Assembly: GCA_022834735.1 (NCBI GenBank)
Contig: BQKD01000001.1
Location: forward strand, 1-64,000
Reading direction: 5' to 3'
DNA length: 64,000 nt
Origin: Erysipelotrichaceae bacterium OPF54
GTDB taxonomy: Bacteria > Bacillota_I > Bacilli_A > Erysipelotrichales > Erysipelotrichaceae
Within the stretch, counting starts at the first letter, position 1, and every line of letters starts with the position of its first letter. Below the pieces are notes generated by a model. The model was not told the DNA's origin and did not search any database. It saw only the letters and a list, made by a program, of their open reading frames with translations. The translations under genes and the position numbers were made by a program. Positions 54,119 to 64,000 of the stretch are shown piece by piece.

Positions 54119-55000
54119 TTATTCTTCGATCTTTCCATGCGAACGTTTCAGGAACGTTTCCGCCTCTTCTCTGGAACAGTTCATCAGTCGCATCATGATG
54201 GCTGTCTTTACTTTATTATCCGCTAACAGGAGCGTTTTTTCGGCTTCCTCTTTGGAACAGTTTGCAGCAGCCGATACGATATCGATCCCGCGCTGCACGA
54301 GCTTTTCATTGCTCAGCTGCACATCGACCATGTAGTTTTTATATACTTTGCCAATCTGTACCATGGAAATGGTGCTGATCATGTTGAGTACGATCTTCTG
54401 GGCCGTGCCCGCCTTCAGCCGGGTCGATCCGGTCAGCACTTCCGGACCACATACAAGCTCGATGGGGAAATCGGCATATTTTGCGATCGAAGAATTTTTG
54501 TTGCATACGATGCAGCCTGTCGTGCAGCCCATTTGTTTCGCGTATTTCAGACCGCCGATCACGTAAGGTGTCCTGCCGCTGGCAGCCAGTCCGATCACAA
54601 CGTCGTTTTTTGAAGGCCTGACGGCACAAAGATCTCTTTTTCCAAGCTCCTCGCTGTCTTCTGCGTCTTCCTTGGGTGCGATGAGCGACTGTTCTCCTCC
54701 TGCAAGCAGAGCAATGAATGTATCCGGAGATACGCCAAACGTTGGCGGACACTCGAGCGCATCGAGCAGGGCGAGCCGGCCGCTCGTGCCAGCCCCCATA
54801 TAAATGATCCGACCGCCGTTTTGAAGGGCGTCGGCAGTTTTTGCGATCAGCCTCTCGATGGCCGGGATCTGTTCCTGGATGCTGCGCAGTACAAGCTCAT
54901 CTTCTTCGTTCATGAGCGTCAGCGCTTCACGAATGTTCATCGTGGATAAACGGGCCGATCTCGGATTCGGCATTTCGGTTGTCAATGTACTCAGATCCAT
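54119..55000 (-). CDS. murQ: N-acetylmuramic acid 6-phosphate etherase
   Basis: MurQ cleaves the lactyl ether of MurNAc-6-phosphate to give GlcNAc-6-phosphate during cell-wall recycling. The start at 55000 is chosen from GGGAGGAA upstream and the family start MDLSTLTTE, giving 293 residues. The SIS domain has GAGTSGRLALLDALECPPTFG (about 62-82) and GLAASGRTPYVIGGL. It is divergent from an RpiR-family gene, the usual MurR/MurQ pairing. No MurNAc PTS gene is in the window. Confidence 0.95.
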   Translation of the reverse strand: MDLSTLTTEMPNPRSARLSTMNIREALTLMNEEDELVLRSIQEQIPAIERLIAKTADALQNGGRIIYMGAGTSGRLALLDALECPPTFGVSPDTFIALLAGGEQSLIAPKEDAEDSEELGKRDLCAVRPSKNDVVIGLAASGRTPYVIGGLKYAKQMGCTTGCIVCNKNSSIAKYADFPIELVCGPEVLTGSTRLKAGTAQKIVLNMISTISMVQIGKVYKNYMVDVQLSNEKLVQRGIDIVSAAANCSKEEAEKTLLLADNKVKTAIMMRLMNCSREEAETFLKRSHGKIEE

Positions 55001-55101
55001 TGTGTTCCTCCCTCTTTTCCTCCTTATCATACTCCATGAAAAGTCAGGAAAAAACTTCATTTTTCTCTTGTTTCGCAAGGCCAAAAAATCAATGAATGCG
55101 G

Positions 55102-55107
55102 TATAAT
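55102..55107 (+). promoter_or_regulatory. -10 box of the RpiR-family gene
   Basis: TATAAT at 55102-55107, 44 bp before the ATG at 55151, with an AAGGGG ribosome binding site between. The -35 region is not clear. Confidence 0.5.
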
Positions 55108-55150
55108 GGAACAGGATAGAAAATTAAAATTATAATAAGGGGTAATATCA

Positions 55151-56029
55151 ATGTTTTTGATTCAGAAAGTAGAAGAAGTGGTCGTTTCCTATGATGACGG
55201 AAGAAAAACGATCGGAGAATTTATCTTGTCTCATCCCGATACGATCCATACGTATTCGATCGATGAAATTGCCAGACAGACGCATACTTCGAAAGCGTCG
55301 ATCGTCCGATTTGCCAAAACGCTCGGATATGAAGGATGGAAGGATCTGAAAAAAGATCTGCTCCGGGAAAAAGCCCATGCGCAGAACGCAGACGGGCTGG
55401 ATTTCAACTATCCGTTTCATAAAGGAGACGACGAGGCGACGATCGCGCAGCAAATTGCCAGGGTGCAGCAGGAAAGCATCCGCGATACGATGGAACATCT
55501 CGATCAGCCCATGCTGGCACAGTGCACAGACCTGATCCTGCATGCCGGAAAGATCGTGGTGTTCGGCATTCAGCCCAACACAAGTGTTGTCCAGCTTTTT
55601 CAAAGAAAGATGCTTTCGATCGGCAAGAGCGTGGAAATATCGGATTTCCGGGAAATGGGCATGAGCGCAAAAGCCATGAATTCCAAAGATCTGGCTATGA
55701 TCATTTCCTATTCCGGGAACAACTATTCAAGCGAACCGATGAATACGATCCCGTATTTAAAAGAAAACAAGGTGCCGATCCTTGCGATCACGAGCGGAGG
55801 AGACAATTATCTGCGTATGCATACACCGTATGTGCTTACCTTGTGTTCTCAGGAACGGCTTTATACGAAAATCGCCAATTTTTCTACAGAAGAGTCGCTG
55901 ATCTATTTATTGAATGTTTTGTTTGCGTGTGTATTTGCCCGCAATTACGATCAGAATAATGACTACAAACAGCGTTCGGCCCGTCAGATCGAGCCTGGAA
56001 GGCTGAAAAATATTCACATCAAGGAATGA
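55151..56029 (+). CDS. RpiR-family transcriptional regulator (MurR-like)
   Basis: 292 residues. The N-terminal HTH_6 domain (about 1-78) includes YSIDEIARQTHTSKASIVRFAKTLGYEGW; a SIS sugar-phosphate-binding domain follows (about 110-250, with SYSGNN as the phosphate loop). Divergence from murQ suggests it senses MurNAc-6-phosphate and controls murQ. This is inferred from context. Confidence 0.88.
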   Translation: MFLIQKVEEVVVSYDDGRKTIGEFILSHPDTIHTYSIDEIARQTHTSKASIVRFAKTLGYEGWKDLKKDLLREKAHAQNADGLDFNYPFHKGDDEATIAQQIARVQQESIRDTMEHLDQPMLAQCTDLILHAGKIVVFGIQPNTSVVQLFQRKMLSIGKSVEISDFREMGMSAKAMNSKDLAMIISYSGNNYSSEPMNTIPYLKENKVPILAITSGGDNYLRMHTPYVLTLCSQERLYTKIANFSTEESLIYLLNVLFACVFARNYDQNNDYKQRSARQIEPGRLKNIHIKE

Positions 56030-56038
56030 GGGCACATT

Positions 56039-56094
56039 TTAATTAAGGTTTTCTTAAATAACGGATAGTATCTCTAAGAAAAATGTGATAAAAT
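56039..56094 (+). promoter_or_regulatory. Promoter and candidate operator of the MarR gene
   Basis: An extended -10 TGATAAAAT (TAAAAT at 56089-56094) lies 27 bp before the ATG. Upstream, TTAATTAAG (56039-56047) and CTTAAATAA (56053-56061) form an imperfect inverted repeat near the -35 position, a plausible MarR operator. Confidence 0.4.
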
Positions 56095-56121
56095 TTTACT
56101 AACATTAAGAATGGAGATATT

Positions 56122-56577
56122 ATGGAGAATACCTGTACACAAAAAAACGAACTCTTTCTGCAGCTGGTTCATCATGTACAGCTTCACTGGAAAAAGAAAC
56201 TGGATATGTATCCGCGGCTGAAATCGCGCGATATCGATACGCTCGCCTATATCCATTTTTCAAAGACACCTGTGACAATGATGGATCTTGCGTGTCATTT
56301 AAAAGTGTCGCCGGCTGCCGTGACGCAGATGGTCGGGAACATGGAACGTTATGGTCTGGTAAAAAGAGAAGCGTGCCGCGAAGACCATCGTGTTCATTAT
56401 TTGAGCCTGCATCCGGAACTGATCGCAAAGATCAACGAGGATCACTCTTATTTTCTTGAAAAGCTGGAACGGTTCCAGCAGTTTTCCAATAACGAATTTG
56501 ATCTGGACCGCTTGTTCCAGGCAATCGTTGACTTTACAAAATACGAAGCAGAACATAAGCAGGAAACGATCTGGTGA
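56122..56577 (+). CDS. MarR-family transcriptional regulator
   Basis: 151 residues with a central winged helix: TPVTMMDLACHLKVSPAAVTQMVGNMERYGLVKREACREDHRVHYLSLHPEL (about 50-102, in pieces). Helical N- and C-termini would form the dimer interface. It lies just before a surface-protein gene but is separated from it by a terminator overlapping its own stop codon. Ligand and targets are unknown. Confidence 0.85.
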   Translation: MENTCTQKNELFLQLVHHVQLHWKKKLDMYPRLKSRDIDTLAYIHFSKTPVTMMDLACHLKVSPAAVTQMVGNMERYGLVKREACREDHRVHYLSLHPELIAKINEDHSYFLEKLERFQQFSNNEFDLDRLFQAIVDFTKYEAEHKQETIW

Positions 56578-56597
56578 AGATGCGTTCCTGCTTTTTT
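56557..56597 (+). terminator. Terminator overlapping the MarR stop codon
   Basis: AAGCAGGAA (56557-56565) pairs with TTCCTGCTT (56585-56593), extended by CG/CG past one bulged A, followed by T6. The MarR TGA (56575-56577) is in the loop. Confidence 0.8.
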
Positions 56598-56664
56598 GTA
56601 AGAAGCAAGTTACAGTTTCTTCAGGGAAAATGTAGTATGATAAAGAAAAAGGGAGGAATACGCT

Positions 56665-58809
56665 ATGAAAAAGAATGCGTTTTACAAAATCCTGACAGCC
56701 GCTTCTTTGAGCGCCGCAATGAGCGCCGCCAGCTTTGTGCCGGTTTACGCGCAAAAGGAAACCGGGCCAGTCGAAAGCCGGACAGACGAAAAGAACGGGA
56801 TCGAAACGGCAGACAGTACACTTATGATCCATTCCGGGACGTATTCCTCGGAAGACATAAAGGATCTGAAAGGAAAAAAGGTAACGATCGACGGACAGGT
56901 CACGCTGAACGATCCGCTTGTGCTCGATGGAACCACTGTGACAATTGCTAAAGAAGCCGAAGTATCTGTTCCTTATCTCACTTTAGAGAACCGATCGGTC
57001 GTGACAGTCAACGGAAAGCTGACTTTGAAGCAGGACGGAACAGTGATCGACGATTCGGATCTTTTGGTAAAAGGCGGGAATTCCCTGCTTTATGCTGAAC
57101 TAAAAGACAAAGATGAGCTGATCAAATTAAATGAGGGTGCAGATCTCAGTGTGGAAAATGGAAATATCGATCTGACAGGAAAAGAGACAGCCGTAAGCGG
57201 CAAAGGAACGGTTTCCATTTCCAACGACAGCCATTCCTATGCGCGTTTCCAGGGCAGCGGCCCTGTACTGGATCTTGAAGAAAACGGGCTCGTTATCAAC
57301 AGCGGATCGGTTTATATTGAAGGGGCCACAGCCCCGTCCTATGAGCAGTATGCGAATGGCAATACGCATCCGGGACTCGCATACAGTGCGGTCAATGCCA
57401 GCAAAGAGCCAGTCACTTTGTTTGTGGTGAAAGAAAACGAGCTTCCGGACACGATCAGCGTGCAAGAGGATGCAGGAAGCTATGCCTATCATCTTGGCTA
57501 CCAGAACGGCAGTGCCGATATCTGGGTGCCTGCGGCCATGGTGCAGTATGAAGGAGAGGGAGGAACGGTCGATCAGCAAGTTCTTTCCGATGATCCGATC
57601 GCGCAGCCGACATTGCTGATCCGCGGGCTTTCTTTAAAAGAACAAGGCTTCACGCTTCCGGATGCCGAAAAACCGGGCATGAAATTTATGGGATGGCAGA
57701 CCGAAGATGGCCAGCCAGTCGATGAAAATACCGTATTAAGCAAGGCAATGAATACACTGACTGCCCAGTACGCGCTTTCTGTAGTGAAAGTCACGGTGAA
57801 CTATGTACAGGATGGAACTATTGTCGGATCGGCCCCGTTTTCTCTTCAGGAAAACAATCCGATCGTTAGTGCCGACGAGATCAGCAGCCATGTGCCAACC
57901 GGCTATGAGCTGGTATCGCCTGCTAAAGATCTGAGCTTTGCATCCGATGGAGAAGTACAGAGCGTGGAAGTGAAGAAGAAAGAAGAGCCGGCGCAGGACT
58001 GGAACGTATCGATCCAGTACGTCGATGAAAAGAAGGAAACGATCGGCACGTACAAGGCGACGGTAAAAAGCAGCAATGCCGCGATGACTCCCGACGAGAT
58101 CAGCAGCCATGTGCCAACCGGCTATGAGCTTGTATCGCCAGCCAGAGATCTGAGCTTTGCATCCGATGGAGAAGTGCAGAACCTGGAAGTGAAGAAGAAA
58201 GAAGAGCCGGTGCAGGACTGGAACGTATCGATCCAGTACGTCGATGAAAAGAAGGAAACGATCGGCACGTACAAGGCAACGGTAAAAAGCAGCAATGCCG
58301 CGATGACTGCCGACGAGATCAGCAGCCATGTGCCAACCGGCTATGAGCTGGTATCGCCTGCTAAAGATCTGAGCTTTGCATCCGATGGAGAAGTACAGAG
58401 CGTGGAAGTGAAGAAGAAGGAAGAGCCCGCAAAAGAATTCAGCATTGAGCTGACGTTCAAGGATAAAACGTCTCATGAAACGGTTGGAAAAGCGAATTTC
58501 AAAGTTTCGGCGCATGATCCTAAACTGACGGCGGAACAGATCAAGGCTGCAGTTCCGGAAGGGTATGTTCTTTCCAGGGAGCCGGAGGATACGAGCCTTT
58601 CGGCCGATATGTTTGAAAACGGTCGGCTCGGATTGATCTATACGGTAGAAAAGAAAGCGGACACGGCCGCGGCGAAGGAAAATAAAAAAACAACTTCGAA
58701 TGCGAAGACAGCGGCCTCGGTCAATGCGGGTCTTTGGATCGGTCTTGGCGCAGGCGCAATCGTGATCATCGGCATTCTGATCTATGTATTGAGGAAAAAG
58801 AAAAATTAA
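56665..58809 (+). CDS. Surface-anchored protein with repeated MucBP-like domains
   Basis: 714 residues. A signal peptide (about 1-29, ending VYAQ) precedes a beta-solenoid-like region (about 45-290), an InlB-type bacterial repeat (about 290-370) and MucBP-like repeats. The repeat unit is 73 residues (219 bp), starting at 57874, 58093 and 58312, almost identical in DNA. The C-terminus is one membrane segment (LWIGLGAGAIVIIGILIYVL) with KKK at the end; no LPxTG motif precedes it. It is probably an adhesin or mucus-binding protein. GGGAGG precedes the ATG. Confidence 0.85.
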   Translation: MKKNAFYKILTAASLSAAMSAASFVPVYAQKETGPVESRTDEKNGIETADSTLMIHSGTYSSEDIKDLKGKKVTIDGQVTLNDPLVLDGTTVTIAKEAEVSVPYLTLENRSVVTVNGKLTLKQDGTVIDDSDLLVKGGNSLLYAELKDKDELIKLNEGADLSVENGNIDLTGKETAVSGKGTVSISNDSHSYARFQGSGPVLDLEENGLVINSGSVYIEGATAPSYEQYANGNTHPGLAYSAVNASKEPVTLFVVKENELPDTISVQEDAGSYAYHLGYQNGSADIWVPAAMVQYEGEGGTVDQQVLSDDPIAQPTLLIRGLSLKEQGFTLPDAEKPGMKFMGWQTEDGQPVDENTVLSKAMNTLTAQYALSVVKVTVNYVQDGTIVGSAPFSLQENNPIVSADEISSHVPTGYELVSPAKDLSFASDGEVQSVEVKKKEEPAQDWNVSIQYVDEKKETIGTYKATVKSSNAAMTPDEISSHVPTGYELVSPARDLSFASDGEVQNLEVKKKEEPVQDWNVSIQYVDEKKETIGTYKATVKSSNAAMTADEISSHVPTGYELVSPAKDLSFASDGEVQSVEVKKKEEPAKEFSIELTFKDKTSHETVGKANFKVSAHDPKLTAEQIKAAVPEGYVLSREPEDTSLSADMFENGRLGLIYTVEKKADTAAAKENKKTTSNAKTAASVNAGLWIGLGAGAIVIIGILIYVLRKKKN
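57874..58435 (+). repeat. 219-bp near-identical tandem repeats in the surface-protein gene
   Basis: The period of 219 bp is marked by GACGAGATCAGCAGCCATGT at 57874, 58093 and 58312. Two full copies and a partial third are present, differing at only a few bases. This is a substrate for slippage or recombination and is also prone to assembly error. Confidence 0.9.
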
Positions 58810-58820
58810 AGGGAAAATGA

Positions 58821-58855
58821 AGAAGCCCGGATGAAACGGATCCGGACTTCTTTTT
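58821..58855. terminator. Bidirectional terminator between the surface-protein and alpha-galactosidase genes
   Basis: AGAAG-C-CCGGAT pairs with ATCCGG-A-CTTCT (one internal mismatch) from 58821 to about 58851, followed by a T tract. The two genes converge here. Confidence 0.85.
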
Positions 58856-61074
58856 CATTGCGCATCGAGAATGTACAGGCGGGAAAGGTAATCGCCTTCC
58901 TTGAATTTTTTATTGTCTTCTCCTGCCGAAGCGTCGGTCGTGATCAGGCCGGCATTCATGAGCTCATCCCCATAGACGATATAGTTTTTTCCCTGGATGG
59001 AGTATTTTAAATTTTCGTCAAGACCTTGCAGACGGATCCTGCCGAAACGTTCATTGACACGCTGCATCATACGGTAATAGCCGATGATCGCGCGCTTTTT
59101 ATCGTTGGAAACGACCATCCACGCGCACTCGTTATGGTCGAATGGAGAAAGCAGCCGGTAAAAGGTGCCGAACTGAATAAGATCACGATACTTTTTCATA
59201 AAAGCAATTTGTCTGCTGACCGTTTTCTTTTCCTCTTCCGTCAATTGGCGCGGATCGAGTTCATAACCGAATGTGCCGAAATAGGCGACGTTGGCCCGTG
59301 TGGATAATGGCGTATACCGGTAAAGCTGATGGTTCGGGACCGCAGAAACATGGGAACCCATCGAACTGAGCGGATAGACCATGCTCGTTCCGTACTGGAT
59401 CTTTATGCGCTCGGCCGCGTCGGTATCGTCGCTTGTCCATGCCTGCGGCGCGTAATACAGCATGCCCGGATCAAAGCGGGCGCCGCCCGAAGCGCACGAT
59501 TCGAACAGGATATCGGGATATCTGGATAAAAGACGCTCATACAGCGAATACACGCCAAGAATATACTGGTGATACACCATCCCCTGTTCATTTGAATGGT
59601 GTGCCGAAGAATAAACTTCCGACATGGCCCGGTTCATATCCCATTTCACATAACTGATTTTCGCGCTGTCGAACACATTTTCAAGCATGCCTGCGATATG
59701 GTCGACGACATCCGGATCCGAGAAATCGAGAACATACTGATTTCTGCCATGGGAAAGGGGCCTGTGTGGCGTCTGAAGCATCCACTGCGGATGCTGCCGG
59801 AAAAGTTTCGAATTTCTGCTGATCATTTCAGGCTCGATCCACAAACCGAATTTCATGCCAAGCTGTTCGATCTTTCGGGAAAGGCCCGCGATCCCTTCCG
59901 GCAGTTTTGCCCGATCCGGGAACCAGTCGCCAAGAGAAGACGTATCGTCGTTCCTTCCTTCATACCATCCGTCATCGAGCACGAACAGTTCGATCCCGAG
60001 GTCTTTTGCTTGTTGTGCCATTTCGAGGATCGTTTTTTCATCGAAATCCATATAGGTTCCTTCCCAGTTGTTGATCAGGATCGGCCGGACGTGATCGCGC
60101 CACCAGCCCCGTGCAAGACGCTCCCGGAACAGGGAATGAAAGGTCTGGCTCATCGCGTTCGTTCCTGAAGAGGAATAGACGAGCAGCGCTTCCGGAGTCT
60201 GGAAGGAGGTGTGCTCTTTCAGGGGCCAGGAGAAAGTAAACGGATGGATCCCTATATTGATGCGTGCGGTATTGTATGTATCGACGTCGACCGCAGCCAG
60301 AAAATTTCCGGAATAGACGAAGGAAAATCCGAATGCTTCGCCCTGCTCTTCGGTCGTATGTTTTCTCTTCAGCGCAAAAAAAGGATTGAAGTTGCTCGAA
60401 GAGTGCCCGCGCAGAGAATAAATGGATTGGATCCCTTCGTGAAGGGGGTGGATTTTGATGTTCCGCTCTCTTGCCCACGCACCAGTCAGTTCGATCATGT
60501 CGTACTGGGCGTCAGGAAGATCGAGGTTAAAAGAGGACAGGGCATGGAGCGTCAGGTGCTGACTTCCTTCATTGATGATCTCTGCGCTGCGTGCCAGTAC
60601 AGGACGATGTTCGTAAATCGTATATTTCAAGATGACTTTTGTTTCGAGAAGTGCATCTTTCAAAGTGATATGCAGAGTGGTGGCTTCCTTGTCGTTTTCG
60701 ACATAAGTGGCTGGCAGACCGGTCAGGCCGGGCTTTCCGGGGAAGATCTCATGACTTTCATAAAGAAACTGAACGATCCGGCTGCCGTTTTCCTGTTCAA
60801 GATCAATGGAGGCGGTGCGCATATCGCCCTGGAGCGGCGCCGGGAATTCCTGCTTGATGTGTTCAAGAGAGAATGTGCGGTCGTTCTCGAATACATTGAC
60901 AGACATGCCGCGCTGTACGAGCTCGAGAAGATGGTCAAAGCTGTCTTGATCATGGATCCGTTTTCCGGTGTAAAGCTGACCGATCTGACGGTTTGGCAGA
61001 ATTTTTAAGATATAGCTCATTTCTTCATTGTATAAATGGAAAGTTTCGGAAGATGGATGATAAATAACTGGCAT
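58855..61074 (-). CDS. Alpha-galactosidase, GH36 family
   Basis: This enzyme hydrolyses terminal alpha-1,6-galactosides such as melibiose and raffinose. At 739 residues it matches the large tetrameric GH36 type. An N-terminal beta-supersandwich domain (about 1-330) precedes the TIM barrel with FVLDDGWYEGRNDD, GLWIEPEM, YVKWDMNR (nucleophile Asp) and WTSDDTDA (acid/base Asp). There is no signal peptide, so it is cytoplasmic. AAAAGGAG precedes the ATG. No sugar transporter is next to it in this window. Confidence 0.95.
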   Translation of the reverse strand: MPVIYHPSSETFHLYNEEMSYILKILPNRQIGQLYTGKRIHDQDSFDHLLELVQRGMSVNVFENDRTFSLEHIKQEFPAPLQGDMRTASIDLEQENGSRIVQFLYESHEIFPGKPGLTGLPATYVENDKEATTLHITLKDALLETKVILKYTIYEHRPVLARSAEIINEGSQHLTLHALSSFNLDLPDAQYDMIELTGAWARERNIKIHPLHEGIQSIYSLRGHSSSNFNPFFALKRKHTTEEQGEAFGFSFVYSGNFLAAVDVDTYNTARINIGIHPFTFSWPLKEHTSFQTPEALLVYSSSGTNAMSQTFHSLFRERLARGWWRDHVRPILINNWEGTYMDFDEKTILEMAQQAKDLGIELFVLDDGWYEGRNDDTSSLGDWFPDRAKLPEGIAGLSRKIEQLGMKFGLWIEPEMISRNSKLFRQHPQWMLQTPHRPLSHGRNQYVLDFSDPDVVDHIAGMLENVFDSAKISYVKWDMNRAMSEVYSSAHHSNEQGMVYHQYILGVYSLYERLLSRYPDILFESCASGGARFDPGMLYYAPQAWTSDDTDAAERIKIQYGTSMVYPLSSMGSHVSAVPNHQLYRYTPLSTRANVAYFGTFGYELDPRQLTEEEKKTVSRQIAFMKKYRDLIQFGTFYRLLSPFDHNECAWMVVSNDKKRAIIGYYRMMQRVNERFGRIRLQGLDENLKYSIQGKNYIVYGDELMNAGLITTDASAGEDNKKFKEGDYLSRLYILDAQ

Positions 61075-61106
61075 ATAAACTCCTTTTCTTTTGGATCTTT
61101 ATTTTT

Positions 61107-61177
61107 ATTATACGTGGTACGAGGTATAGAAAAAAGCAGGGATCCCGATTTGTGCTGCGTATGTAAGCGGTTAACGA
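61107..61177 (-). promoter_or_regulatory. Promoter and LacI/cre-like operator upstream of the alpha-galactosidase gene
   Basis: On the minus strand a -10 TATAAT lies at 61107-61112 with a poor -35. Farther upstream, GTTAACCGCTTACA (61163-61176 read on the minus strand; about 50 bp above the -10) resembles LacI-family or cre operators (TGnAAnCGnTTnCA-like). It also sits inside an 8-bp stem, TGCTGCGT (61153-61160) with ACGCAGCA (61199-61206). A role in sugar control is an inference. Confidence 0.4.
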
Positions 61178-61247
61178 TGAAAAAAAGCCGCAAAATTGAC
61201 GCAGCAACCTGTCCTTTAAAAATATTTAAAAAATATATAAAAAAGTG

Positions 61248-61393
61248 TTGACAGATAAAGTGTGGAGAGGTATTATAAGTGAGCGTCAAGAACGACGCAG
61301 AAAAGAAAACATACGAAACGCTTCCGAAGAAAGAAAAAAACTTTAAAAAAAGTGAAATTCTTTCTTGACGAAACGAAAAGGAAGAGTTAGTAT
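61248..61393 (+). promoter_or_regulatory. Tandem rRNA promoters P1 and P2
   Basis: P1: TTGACA (61248-61253), 17-nt spacer, TATTAT (61271-61276). P2: TTGACG (61365-61370), 17-nt spacer, TAGTAT (61388-61393). Two strong promoters about 117 bp apart ahead of 16S rRNA are typical of rrn operons. Confidence 0.85.
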
Positions 61394-61566
61394 AAACGAG
61401 CTGTCGGAAACGGCAGCGAGGGACGATCTTTGAAAACCTGACAGAAACGAATAGTTTTAGAAGAAAAAAACGTACAAGTACGAGAGAACTAAAATTACAC
61501 GTCGATTTCTTGAGAAACACCTGAAAAGAAAAAAAGAGATAACAGAAACAAAAAAAGAGTCAATAT
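61394..61566 (+). other. 16S rRNA precursor leader with boxA-like element
   Basis: The leader contains GATCTTTGAAAACCTGAC (61425-61442), resembling the boxA antitermination element of Firmicutes rRNA leaders; a related GATCTTTGAAAATC recurs in the spacer near 63177. The rest is AT-rich and supplies the RNase III processing stem around 16S. Confidence 0.6.
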
Positions 61567-63094
<1,528 letters not shown>

Positions 63095-63352
63095 CTAAGG
63101 AGAAAGCGAAGAAGGTGTAAAGACGTGAGAAGGAGTTCTGTCAGGTTTTCAGGGATTGTCCTGAGAGCAGAAATCGATCTTTGAAAATCATCATACACAA
63201 ATTTGAAGAAAAGACACAATAGATAAGAAGAGAAGAGGTCTTGAAAGCAAGTTGTGGAAGATAACACTGAGAAACAGTTAAAGAAATAACAGTTTTCATC
63301 AAAAGAAGAAAAATCTTGTAGAAAGCACATTGAAAGAAACTAGAGAACCAAC
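63095..63352 (+). other. 16S-23S internal transcribed spacer without tRNA genes
   Basis: About 258 nt. I see no tRNA-Ile or tRNA-Ala sequence. A boxA-like GATCTTTGAAAATC lies near 63177-63190. The spacer is A- and G-rich and would form the outer processing stems. Confidence 0.7.
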
Positions 63353-64000
63353 TGATCAAGTAGGCAAGGGCGTACGGAGGATGCCTGGCCACTCGAAACT
63401 GAAGAAGGACGCACCGAACTGCGAAAAGCGGCGCCGAGCTGTAAGGAAGCGAAGACACGCCGATGTCCGAATGGGGGAACCCGGCATAGAGAAAGCTATG
63501 TCATCCTCGGATGAAAAAGATAGTCCGAGAGAGAGGTACCCGGGGAACTGAAACATCTAAGTACCCGGAGGAGAAGAAAACAAAAGTGATTCCCCGAGTA
63601 GCGGCGAGCGAAAGGGGAGCAGCCCAAACCATCGGGAGATGGGGTTGAAGGGGTTCTGAGAAAGCAGAAGCAGAAGATAGCCGAACGTGAACGGAAGCAC
63701 GGCCGAAGAAGGTGAAAGCCCTGTAGGCGAAATCGGAAGCGGAAGCGAGGAACACCCTGAGTACGGCGAGACACGAGGAATCTTGTCGGAAGCAGGCGGG
63801 ACCATCCGCCAAGGCTAAATATAAACGAGTGAGCGATAGAGAAAGAGTACCGTGAGGGAAAGGTGAAAAGAACCGCGGGAGCGGAGTGAAAGAGAACCTG
63901 AAACCGTATGCCTACAAGAAGTCAGAGCCCGTCAAGGGGTGATGGCGTGCCTTTTGTAGAATGAACCGGCGAGTTGCGTCAGGATGCGAGGTTAAGCTGG
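63353..64000 (+). rRNA. rrl: 23S ribosomal RNA, 5' part (continues past the window)
   Basis: The 5' end is recognised from GATCAAGTAGGCAAGGGCGT followed by ACGGAGGATGCC, corresponding to the GGTTAAG...GGTGGATGCC start of 23S rRNA. Domain I landmarks follow, including GATTCCCCGAGTAGCGGCGA and GTACCGTGAGGGAAAGGTGA. About 650 nt are present. Confidence 0.95.

Noticed and set aside
63095..63352. tRNA genes in the rRNA spacer
   Set aside because: No acceptor stem/CCA pairing and no GTTC-type T-loop in the right context was found.

Overview
This window looks like the origin-proximal part of a chromosome from a low-to-mid GC Firmicute, most likely class Erysipelotrichia (family Erysipelotrichaceae). 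The genus cannot be named from the sequence alone. The evidence is the dnaA-dnaN-S4-recF-gyrB-gyrA order at the left edge, a T-box leader before serS, a small-type SRP RNA, a PerR/rubrerythrin pair, Firmicutes-style ribosome binding sites and frequent extended -10 promoters (TGnTATAAT). The standard genetic code is used, with TGA as a normal stop. Most genes run left to right, away from the origin.

Layout. 1-1.6 kb: origin region with DnaA-box-like repeats around dnaA. 1.6-8.7 kb: dnaN, the S4-domain gene, recF, gyrB, gyrA. 8.7-16.7 kb: T-box-serS, SRP RNA, tadA, a HAD phosphatase, dnaX, recR (no ybaB between them), an AT-rich interval with an orphan HTH/coiled-coil gene, then a CYTH gene divergent from nadK. 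16.7-26.3 kb: a SEDS gene (minus strand) and a long operon mutS-mutL-miaA-tcdA-diacylglycerol kinase-CNNM/CBS transporter. 26.3-30.1 kb (minus strand): amidase, a small membrane protein, rubrerythrin, a PerR-like regulator behind a 7-1-7 operator, yggS, and an HMCES/SRAP gene. 30.1-33.6 kb: tmk-holB-ricT-rsmI.

33.6-42.5 kb: a de novo purine operon, purE-purL-purF-purM-purN/H. It is preceded by a promoter, a 20-codon leader ORF and an intrinsic terminator whose hairpin overlaps the end of that ORF. PurF lacks the catalytic cysteine and the oxyanion-hole asparagine of its glutaminase domain but keeps the cysteines expected for an Fe-S cluster. PurN and PurH are fused in frame.

42.5-50.2 kb: an envelope/secretion locus. 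On the minus strand are small membrane proteins, a flavodoxin-like lipoprotein and two small secreted proteins, one interrupted by an in-frame TGA. Divergent from them are a response regulator, a histidine kinase with a poor ATP site, an ABC ATPase and an 8-TM double-FtsX permease. This is the best candidate for an undescribed system. 50.3-54.0 kb: a second ABC transporter, a class II Fic protein flanked by a decayed copy of the transporter 3' end, and a pentapeptide-repeat protein. 54.1-61.1 kb: murQ/RpiR regulator, a MarR regulator, a surface protein with 73-residue near-identical repeats, and a GH36 alpha-galactosidase. 61.2-64 kb: tandem rrn promoters, 16S rRNA, a spacer without tRNA genes, and the start of 23S rRNA, which runs off the window.
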